Position numbers and translations under genes: made by a program. From the NCBI GenBank assembly GCA_964394665.1, contig CAYMYN010000015.1, positions 45,233-109,232 on the forward strand: a stretch of 64,000 bases of DNA, in the 5' to 3' direction. The notes below the pieces were generated by a model that worked only from the letters and a program-made list of their open reading frames with translations, was not told where the DNA came from and did no database searches. Of this stretch, positions 37,679 through 45,600 are shown piece by piece; positions within the stretch are counted from its first letter, which is position 1; the number at the start of each line of letters is the position of its first letter. Source of the DNA: CAYMYN01 sp964394665 (GTDB taxonomy: Bacteria; Planctomycetota; UBA1135; GCA-002686595).

Positions 37679-37998
37679 CGGGCTGCGGCGGAGGGGGAGG
37701 GGCAGGGATCGGAAGGGGGCCGCCCCGGGCGTGAGGGCGGGCGCTCCGGGCAGGCCCGGATCGGGGACTGGCGGGTCGCTCCGCGCCGGGCCTCGCTCGG
37801 GGGGCTCCGGCCCCGAAGGTTGTAAGGTCTGGCCGCCCCGCCCCGGCGTGTCCTTTTCGTCGGGAGCGGCGCCGCGTGCGGCGCTCGGCGGCGCGGCTCG
37901 CGGGGCCCCATTCGAAACCCGCTCTCCGGGGGGTGTCGAGGGCCCCCGCGGATCGGCATCCTGGGGCCCACCCGACCCCCCGCGAGCCAGCGCCTGCG
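37679..37998. other. Divergent intergenic region of the glycogen locus
   Basis: These 320 bases separate the leftward synthase/phosphorylase fusion from the rightward glgC and must hold both promoters. The sequence is extremely GC-rich with several G or C runs. I see no convincing -35/-10 pair, operator repeat or small gene. Confidence 0.4.
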
Positions 37999-39279
37999 AT
38001 GAGCGTGACCCCCTTCAGCCCGACGGCCGGCGGCCTCGGCGTGTCCCTGCCCCACGAGCTGCGCGAGACCCTGACCCTGGTGCTGGCGGGGGGCCAGGGC
38101 GAGCGGCTGATGCCGCTCACCGGCCGGCGCGCGAAGCCCGCGGTGCCCTTCGGGGGTGTCTACCGCATCATCGACTTCACGCTCTCCAACTGCATCCACT
38201 CGGGGCTGCGCCGGATCTTCGTCCTGACCCAGTACCAGGCGCGCTCGCTCGAGGAACACATCCGCTTCGGCTGGAACTTCCTGCCGCGGCGCCTGGAGCA
38301 GTTCATCAGCCCGCGCCCGCCGCACCACGGCGGGCAGGAGAAGTGGTACCGCGGCACGGCCGACGCGATCCACCAGAACATCGACACGATCGAGGACGAG
38401 GTCCCGCGCCACGTGCTGATCCTGTCGGGCGATCACATCTACCGCATGGACTACGGGCGCATGCTCGCCGGCCACATCGAGCACGGCGCGGCCCTGACCA
38501 TCGGCTCGGTGGTGATCGAGAAGCAGGACGCGCGCCGCTTCGGCGTGTTCGAGGTCGACACCGAGGGGCGCGTGCTCGGCTTCCACGAGAAGGTCGCGGA
38601 CGCGCCCGAGATCCCCGGCCGGCCCGGCTACTGCCTGGGCTCGATGGGCATCTACATCTTCGAGCCCGGCGAGCTGATCCGACGCCTGAACGAGGACGCC
38701 GCGCGCGGCGAGGAGAGCACGCACGACTTCGGCCGCGACATCATCCCGCGCATGATCGGCGAGGTCCCGGTCTACGTGCATCCCTTCCACGGGATCGACG
38801 GCGAGGAGCAGCCCTACTGGCGCGACGTGGGCACGCTCGACGCCTACTACGAGGCCAACATGGACCTCGTGGCCGTCACGCCGCAGTTCGACCTGTACGA
38901 CCACCGCTGGCCCACCTACACCCTGTGGCACAACGAGCCGCCGGCCAAGACCGTCTTCGACGACGCCGACGGCCGGCGCGCCGAGGTGGTCGACTCGCTC
39001 CTGTGCCCGGGCGTGATCGTCTCGGGGGCCCGCGCGCGGCGCTCGATCCTCTCCAACCGCGTGCGCCTCGAGGAGCGGGCCGAGGTCGAGGACTCGATCC
39101 TGATGGCCGGCGTCACGATCGGTAGAGGCGCCCAGGTGCGCAGCTCGATCCTCGAGAAGTGGATCCAGGTCCCGCCGGGGGAGACGATCGGGCACGACCT
39201 CGACAAGGACCGCGCGCGCGGCTTCACCGTCACGCGTTCGGGGATCGTCGTCGTCCCGCCGGGCTACAAGTTCGGTTGA
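37999..39279 (+). CDS. glgC: Glucose-1-phosphate adenylyltransferase
   Basis: A 426-residue ADP-glucose pyrophosphorylase, which makes ADP-glucose from glucose-1-phosphate and ATP. The nucleotide-binding motif is LVLAGGQGERLMPLT with the following RRAKPAVPFGGVYRIIDF. YRGTADAIHQNID and ILSGDHIYRMDYG are conserved active-site segments. WRDVGTLDAYYEANMDL and the C-terminal left-handed beta-helix (VVDSLLCPGVIV, SILSNRVRL) complete the family layout. The ATG at 37999 is preferred over an upstream frame extension of 41 codons that is unlike protein. glgA follows after 82 bases, probably in the same transcript. Confidence 0.94.
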   Translation: MSVTPFSPTAGGLGVSLPHELRETLTLVLAGGQGERLMPLTGRRAKPAVPFGGVYRIIDFTLSNCIHSGLRRIFVLTQYQARSLEEHIRFGWNFLPRRLEQFISPRPPHHGGQEKWYRGTADAIHQNIDTIEDEVPRHVLILSGDHIYRMDYGRMLAGHIEHGAALTIGSVVIEKQDARRFGVFEVDTEGRVLGFHEKVADAPEIPGRPGYCLGSMGIYIFEPGELIRRLNEDAARGEESTHDFGRDIIPRMIGEVPVYVHPFHGIDGEEQPYWRDVGTLDAYYEANMDLVAVTPQFDLYDHRWPTYTLWHNEPPAKTVFDDADGRRAEVVDSLLCPGVIVSGARARRSILSNRVRLEERAEVEDSILMAGVTIGRGAQVRSSILEKWIQVPPGETIGHDLDKDRARGFTVTRSGIVVVPPGYKFG

Positions 39280-39361
39280 ACTCCCCACCCCGCGCGCGCC
39301 CCGCGCCCCGAGTCGTGGGGAGCTCGCCCCGCGCCGCGCCGCGCTCCCGAAGCCCCCGTCC

Positions 39362-40834
39362 ATGAAGATCTGGTTCCTCGCCTCCGAGGTCGTCCCCTTC
39401 GCGAAGACCGGCGGCCTGGCCGACGTGGCGGGTTCGCTCGGGCGACACCTGGGCCGGGCCGGGCACGACGTGCGCCTGTTCCTGCCGTTGCACCGCGTCG
39501 TGCGCGAGGGCGGTTGGGAGCTCGTCCCGCACCCCGAGCTGCGGGACGTGACCTGCCAGCTCGGGTCGCGCCAGGTGCCGTTCTCGGTCGCGACGGCACA
39601 CCTGCCCGACAGCGCGGTCCCGGTCTACTTCCTGGACGCCCCGGAGTTCTTCGACCGCGACGCGCTGTACGGGAACGCGCCCGACGAACACCTGCGCTAC
39701 GGCCTGTTCTCGCGCGCCGCCCTGGTGGTCTGCCAGTGGCTCGGCTGGGCCCCCGACGTCGTGCACTGCAACGACTGGCACACCGCGCTCGCCCCGCTCT
39801 ACCTGCGGGCGCACTTCGGCTGGGACCGCTTGTTCGAGCCCACGCGCAGCCTGCTCACGATCCACAACCTGGCCTTCCAGGGCGTCTTCCCGGCGCAGGC
39901 CATCGAGGAGCTGGGCCTGGGCGAGAGCCGCGCGCGGCTCCACTCGGCGGACCAGGACCGCGGGCTCCTCAACTTCCTGCGCACGGGCATCCTGCACGCC
40001 GACCGCCTCAGCACCGTCAGCCCGACCTACGCGCGCGAGATCCAGACGCCCGAGCTCGGCATGGGCCTCGACGCGGAGCTCTCCGCGCGCGGCGCCGACC
40101 TGTCGGGCATCCTCAACGGCATCGACCACGACGAATGGGATCCGCGCCGCGATCGGCGCATCCCCGCCCGCTATGGTCCGCAGGACCTCGCCGGCAAGGC
40201 GCGCTGTCGCTCCGCCCTGCTGGCCGAGGCGGGGCTCGATCCGGATCCCGCGGGGCCGGTGCTGGGGGTCGTCTCGCGCCTCTCGTGGCAGAAGGGCGTC
40301 GAGCTGTTGCTCGCCGCCATTCCCCCGGTGCTCGAGCGCGAGGACCTGCGCCTGGTGGTCCTGGGCAGCGGCGACGGCGCCTACGAACAGGCCCTCGGCG
40401 CCCTCGCGGCGCGGCTCCCCGGGCGTGTCTGGTTCCGTCGCGGCTACGACGAAGACCTCGCGCATCGCATCGAGGCCGGCGCCGACGTGTTCCTGATGCC
40501 CTCGCGCTACGAGCCCTGCGGCCTCAACCAGATGTACAGCCTGCGCTACGGCACGGTGCCGCTGGTGCGTCGCACCGGCGGCCTGGCCGACAGCGTCGAA
40601 CCCTACCTCCGCGGCGCGAGCCCGGGCGGGGATCGCGGCACGGGGTTCCTCTTCGAGGCCTTCGAGCCCGACGCGCTGACCCGCGCCCTCGGGGAAGCCT
40701 TGACCGTCTTCCGCGAGCCGGCGCGTTGGCAGGCGCTGATGCGCCGCGGCATGGCCCAGGACTTCTCCTGGCAGGCCGAGGGCGCGCGCTACGAGGAGCT
40801 CTATCGCGCGGTAGCGGCCGGAGCGCGGAGCTGA
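39362..40834 (+). CDS. glgA: Glycogen synthase, ADP-glucose-dependent (GT5)
   Basis: A 490-residue enzyme that elongates alpha-1,4-glucan from ADP-glucose. The diagnostic N-terminal K-T-G-G-L motif is MKIWFLASEVVPFAKTGGL. Others are VVHCNDWHTALAPLYL, the central SRLSWQKGVELLLAA, and the C-terminal E-x7-E region SRYEPCGLNQMYSLRYG with VPLVRRTGGLADSV. The length is normal for bacterial GlgA. It is co-directional with glgC, which supplies ADP-glucose. The locus thus carries both a GT5 synthase and, on the opposite strand, a GT3-like synthase domain. The gene ends at a strong hairpin. Confidence 0.94.
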   Translation: MKIWFLASEVVPFAKTGGLADVAGSLGRHLGRAGHDVRLFLPLHRVVREGGWELVPHPELRDVTCQLGSRQVPFSVATAHLPDSAVPVYFLDAPEFFDRDALYGNAPDEHLRYGLFSRAALVVCQWLGWAPDVVHCNDWHTALAPLYLRAHFGWDRLFEPTRSLLTIHNLAFQGVFPAQAIEELGLGESRARLHSADQDRGLLNFLRTGILHADRLSTVSPTYAREIQTPELGMGLDAELSARGADLSGILNGIDHDEWDPRRDRRIPARYGPQDLAGKARCRSALLAEAGLDPDPAGPVLGVVSRLSWQKGVELLLAAIPPVLEREDLRLVVLGSGDGAYEQALGALAARLPGRVWFRRGYDEDLAHRIEAGADVFLMPSRYEPCGLNQMYSLRYGTVPLVRRTGGLADSVEPYLRGASPGGDRGTGFLFEAFEPDALTRALGEALTVFREPARWQALMRRGMAQDFSWQAEGARYEELYRAVAAGARS

Positions 40835-40850
40835 GGGCGTTCCGAACGGC

Positions 40851-40889
40851 GCGGCGGGCCGCGGAGGGAGCACCCCCGCGGCCCGCCGC
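40851..40889. terminator. Terminator hairpin after glgA
   Basis: A perfect 14-bp inverted repeat (arms 40851-40864 and 40876-40889) starts 16 bases past the glgA stop. Confidence 0.65.
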
Positions 40890-40899
40890 TCGCCGCTCC

Positions 40900-40920
40900 C
40901 CGGCCCCGCGTCGGGGCCGG
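40900..40920. terminator. Second hairpin, probably terminating the convergent gene
   Basis: A perfect 9-bp inverted repeat (CCGGCCCCG/CGGGGCCGG, 3-base loop) lies 11 bases beyond the stop of the leftward gene at 40932. Confidence 0.5.
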
Positions 40921-40931
40921 GTCGCGTCGAA

Positions 40932-42377
40932 TCACGGCGCCCAGGTCACCTCGATACCGTTGGTGAAGTTGAAGCCGCTGCCGCAGGGGCCCGCGGTGTC
41001 GCGGAACCAGAGCTGGTAGCGCTTCACGTCGCCGGGAGCGACGCCGCCGATGGAGCCGATGTTCACGGTCGTGAAGGAGGAGCCCGTCATGCCGGAGTTG
41101 CGGATCTGCAGGCGCACCACGCCACCGCCCGCGCAGCGCAGGCCGTCGCCGAAGACCGTGCCGTTGCCGCCGCCGGTGGCGTTGTTGCCCTGCAGGTAGA
41201 GACCGGCCTGGCCAGTCTGCAGGGTCGAGCCCGCGAGGACGAGGTCGCCCGCGGCGATCGAGTTGCTCCCCGTGGCGACGAGCTTGCCGCCGCCCGCGCC
41301 CGCGCTGTTGGCGCAGCCCGCGACGCCGTTGCTGCCGTCGTTCTGGTTGCCGCACGGGCACAGGGTGCCGCTGCCGTCCCCATTGCAGTAGCTCACGTGC
41401 ACGCCGCCGGTGGTGCCGCCCACGACCATGTCGTAGGTGTTGCAGTTGCCCGTGGAGGACGCCCAGACGTTGATCTTGATCTTGTAGGTCTGGGTCGAGC
41501 CGGTCGTGTTGGTCCAGGAGATGCTCTCGTTGTCCGAGGCGGTGTAGCCGTAGACGAGCGAACCGGTCGTGCCCACGTTGCCCGCGGAGTAGGGCTGGCA
41601 GCCGGGCACGTCGTACAGGAAGATGTCGACGTCGGCCGTGGAGTGGGTGAAGAAGAGGTCGACGGTCAGGGTGTCACCGTCGGCGACGTTGACCTCGTAG
41701 TAGTCCCAGTTGGTCTTGCTGACCGTCAGGCCCGGATAGGTGCCGTCCCCGATGACGGCGGACTGGGGGCAGTCGTCGTTGGGCTCGAAGGCGTCGACCG
41801 GGAGCAGGCTGCACGGATCGACGTAGGGGTTGATGTTGAGCACGCCGACTCCGGAGGCGGTGCTGAAGCCGCCGACCTGGACCAGGAAGGTGTCGCCGAT
41901 GTTGACGTTGGTGATCGACACGCGGCTCTGCAGGCCGCTCGTGTCATCGTTGTAGGCCACGCAGGTCGCCGCGCAGCCGACGCCCGCATGCACCGAGAGC
42001 TTGGTGTCGAAGCCCGAGCCGAAGGTGTCGAACTCCCAGTCGCCGGCGGCGGTGGCGGTCCACTGCCAGAAGAGGTCCTTGCCGATGGTCGAGGCGCCCG
42101 CCGCGCAGGTGCCGCCGCCGTTGAAGCCCGAGGTGGTGGCCGTCGTGGTGTCGAAGGGGTGGTTGCCCGCTCCGTTGATCGGCGTGGGCGTGTTGCAGGT
42201 GTCCGTGCTGAGCAGCATCATCCCGCCCGGCGAGGAAGGGCTCGTCGTGGTCGGCGAGGTGACAGGGGCCTTGCCGACGACGCCGCCGGTGAGGGGGTTC
42301 TTGGAGCCGGTCTGGGCGCTCGCGACGGTCAGGCCGGAGCAGAGCAACGCGGCGAGGGCGAAGGGGATACTTCTCAT
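40932..42377 (-). CDS. Exported protein with PPC-like domains and planctomycete-type C-terminal module
   Basis: A 481-residue protein with a signal peptide (SIPFALAALLCSGLTVASAQ). Two beta-sandwich regions resemble bacterial pre-peptidase C-terminal (PPC) domains: FWQWTATAAGDWEFDTFGS with TKLSVHAG, and NWDYYEVNVADGDTLTVDL with ADVDIFLYD. The C-terminal 150 residues are the shared Cys-rich module: YCNGDGSGTLCPCGNQ, SNSIAAGDLVLAG, VFGDGLRCAGGGVVRL, YQLWFRDTAGPCGSGFN and a final NGIEVTW. The ATG at 42377 directly precedes the signal. No catalytic domain is present, so it may be a surface structural or binding protein. It converges with glgA. Confidence 0.72.
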   Translation of the reverse strand: MRSIPFALAALLCSGLTVASAQTGSKNPLTGGVVGKAPVTSPTTTSPSSPGGMMLLSTDTCNTPTPINGAGNHPFDTTTATTSGFNGGGTCAAGASTIGKDLFWQWTATAAGDWEFDTFGSGFDTKLSVHAGVGCAATCVAYNDDTSGLQSRVSITNVNIGDTFLVQVGGFSTASGVGVLNINPYVDPCSLLPVDAFEPNDDCPQSAVIGDGTYPGLTVSKTNWDYYEVNVADGDTLTVDLFFTHSTADVDIFLYDVPGCQPYSAGNVGTTGSLVYGYTASDNESISWTNTTGSTQTYKIKINVWASSTGNCNTYDMVVGGTTGGVHVSYCNGDGSGTLCPCGNQNDGSNGVAGCANSAGAGGGKLVATGSNSIAAGDLVLAGSTLQTGQAGLYLQGNNATGGGNGTVFGDGLRCAGGGVVRLQIRNSGMTGSSFTTVNIGSIGGVAPGDVKRYQLWFRDTAGPCGSGFNFTNGIEVTWAP

Positions 42378-42669
42378 GGTGGGTTCGTCTTTCGATTCGG
42401 CCATCCCCGCTCCGAACGGCGGACCGGGGCCGGCAGTGGATGGAACAACCAAAGCGATCCTACCGCGATGCCAGGGTTCGTGGGGTTCGCCTGCCCGTCG
42501 CGGGGCCGTGGCGCCGGGTCCGGGTCGTCCACGGGGGGGCGGCGCGAAACACGCTAGGCGCCCGTCGGGGACGTCGCGTTCCACCGCCGGATGACCCTCC
42601 GCCCACCCCGACGGCACGTCGCGCGCCCGCGCTCCTGGGTGCGGCACGCCTGCCTATACTGCGGCCACG

Positions 42670-45600
42670 ATGAGCGTTCCCCAGCCTGCGCGCCGGCGCG
42701 CGACGTCCTTGGTCCTGGGCCTGGTCACGATCTCGGTCGCGGGTCTTGCTGCGGCGCAGGAGGCGAGCGGGGCCGGCCCGGGGTGGGAGCGTGTGATCCT
42801 GAGCCGCACCTTCCATTGCGAGGGCGCGGCCATCGGTGACGTCGACGGCGATGGCCACGGCGACGCCGTCGCGGGGCCGTTCGTGTACCTCGGTCCCGAT
42901 TTCGCGCGGCGCCTCGAGCTGCACGAGCCCGTGGCCTCCGACCCGCTGCGTTACTCGGACAGCTTCTTCCAGTGGGTGCACGACGTGGACGGGGACGGGC
43001 GCGCGGACGTCGTCGAGGTCGGTTTCCCCGGCCGCGAGCTGCGCTGGTACCAGAATCCCGGCGGTGACCTGACGGCCGCGGGGCACTGGCCGCGGCACGT
43101 CGTGTTCCACGGCGTCGACAACGAGTCGCCCGACTACGTCGACCTCCTCGGCGACGGCCTGCGGCGCCTGGTGTGCAATCACGGCGGGCGCCTGGGCTGG
43201 GTCGAGCCCACGGGCGCCGATCCGCGCGAGCCCTGGCGCTTCGTTCCCCTGAGCCCGGACCTCGGATTCCCGACCTTCCAGCACGGCCTGGGAGTGGGGG
43301 ACATCGACGGCGACGGGCGACTCGACGTGCTCGAGCGCGGCGGGTGGTGGCGCCAACCGCCGCAACTCGAGCCGGGCGAGCCGTGGGAGCGCCATGCGGT
43401 CGACTTCGCCGCCGGCCGGCGCGGCGGGGCGCAGATGCTCGTCACCGACGTCGACGGGGACGGCCTGGCGGACGTGGTGACGAGCCTCGACGCGCACGGC
43501 TGGGGCCTCTCGTGGTTCCGTCAACGCCGCGCCCAGGGCGCGATCTCCTTCGAGGAGCGGCGCGTGCTCGACGAACGGGACCCCGCCGCGCCGAGCGCCT
43601 TCACCTTCTCGCAGATCCACGCCCTGGCCCTGGCCGACGTGGACGGCGACGGTGTGTCGGACGTCGTGACCGGCAAGCGCCACTGGGCGCACGGGCCGAG
43701 CGGCGATCCCGAGCCGAACGCGCCGGCGCTGGTCGCCTGGTTGCGTGTCGAGCGCGGAGCGGGGGAGGGCGGAGAGGCGCGCCTCGTGCCGCAGGTTCTC
43801 GACGGCGACTCGGGGGTGGGCACGCAGCTCGCCGTGGGCGACGTCGACGGCGATGGGCGCGTCGACGTCCTGGTCGCGAACAAGAAGGGCGCGCACCTCT
43901 TCCTGCAGCGCGACGCCGCGCAGGCTCCCCCGTCGGAGCCGAGGCCGACGCCGGCCGAGGACGGAGCGCGCGGCGTGCTCCCGCGCGGCGCCGACGGCCG
44001 CGCGCTGAACCTCGACTTCGAGACCGGCGACCTGACCGATTGGATCCCCGAGGGGACCGCGTTCCTGGGCCAACCGGTGCGCGGCGACACCGTGCACCCG
44101 CGGCGCGCGGACTCCCGCAGCCGTCACCAGGGGAATTTCTGGGTCGGCGGGTACGAGCTCGCCGGCGACGCCCCGGTCGGCAGCCTGACCTCGGTGCCCT
44201 TCGAGGTCGCGATGCCCTGGGCCAGCTTCCTCGTCGGCGGAGGTCGGCACCGCGAGACGGCGGTCGAGCTGCTGGCCGAGGGCGAGGAGCGCCCCTTCTT
44301 CCACGTCTCGGGCACCGATCGCGAGGACCTGCAAGCGGTCGCCGTCGATCTGACCTCCCGCGTCGGCACGCGGATCCGCATCCGGCTCGTCGACCGCCAC
44401 ACCGGTCACTGGGGCCACGTCAACTTCGACGACTTCCGGTTCCACGCCCAGCGGCCAGAGCTGCCCGCGGCCCCCGGCATGGCGCGGCCCGAACCGACGG
44501 TCGTCGTGCCCCACGCGGGTCTCGCGCCCAAGGCCGCGGCCCGCGCCATGGGCGTGCCCGCGGGCTTCGAGGTCGACCTCGTCGCGGGCGAGCCCGACCT
44601 GCACCAGCCGATTGCGCTGGCGATCGATTCCCACGGGCGTTTGTGGGTGGCCGAAGCGCACTCCTATCCGAACCGCCGCGCGGCGGGCGAGGGCCTCGAC
44701 CGCATCGTCGTGTTCGAGGACACGCAGGGCGACGGTTCCTTCGATCGGCGGATCGAGTTCCTGGACGGCCTGAACCTCGTCAGCGGCCTCGAGGTCGGCT
44801 TCGGCGGCGTATGGATTGGCGCCGCGCCCGAGCTGCTCTTCGTGCCCGACGCGGATGGCGACCTGGTGCCCGACGGGCCGGCGGAGGTCGTGCTCGACGG
44901 CTGGGGCTACCAGGACACGCACGAGACGCTCAACTCCTTCACCTGGGGGCCCGACGGCTGGCTCTACGGGTGCCACGGCGTGTTCACCCACTCGCGCGTC
45001 GGCGCGCCCGGCACGCCCGACGCCGAGCGCACGCCGCTCAACGCGGGCCTGTGGCGCTACCACCCGACGAAGGGCCACTTCGAGGTCTTCGCCTGGGGCA
45101 CGAGCAACCCCTGGGGCGTCGCCTTCGACGCCCGCGGACAGGCCTTCGTCACCGCCTGCGTGATCCCGCACCTCTTCCACCTCGCGCAGGGCGGGCGCTA
45201 CCAACGCCAGGCGGGCGAACACTTCGAGCCCTGGGTCTACGAGGGCATCGGCACGATCGCCGACCATCGCCACTACGCGGGCGAGATCGGCGACCACGCC
45301 TGGTGGGGGCGCAACGAGCCGGTGCACGCGCGCTCGACCCTCGAGGCCGGCGGCGGCCACGCCCACTGCGGCGCGTCGATCTACCTCGGCGAAGGCTTTC
45401 CCGAGCGCTACCGCGGCACGCTCTTCATGGGCAACATCCACGGCAACCGCCTCAACATGGACCTGCTCGAGCGTGTCGGCTCGGGCTTCGTCGGGCGCCA
45501 CGGACCGGATTTCCTGCTGGCGAACGACCAGTGGTTCCGCGCCATCGCGATCCGCCAGGGGCCCGCGGGCGAGCTGTACCTCACCGACTGGTACGACGCG

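Noticed and set aside
33518..37825. 1435-codon open frame on the + strand antisense to the glycogen synthase/phosphorylase fusion
   Set aside because: The translation is low-complexity Arg/Gly/Ala/His/Gln-rich with no domain, and the opposite strand encodes two intact enzyme domains. Long antisense frames are expected at this GC content.
42645..42665. TATACT hexamer upstream of the giant cytochrome gene as a -10 box
   Set aside because: No matching -35 element is seen at the right spacing, so a promoter call would rest on one hexamer.
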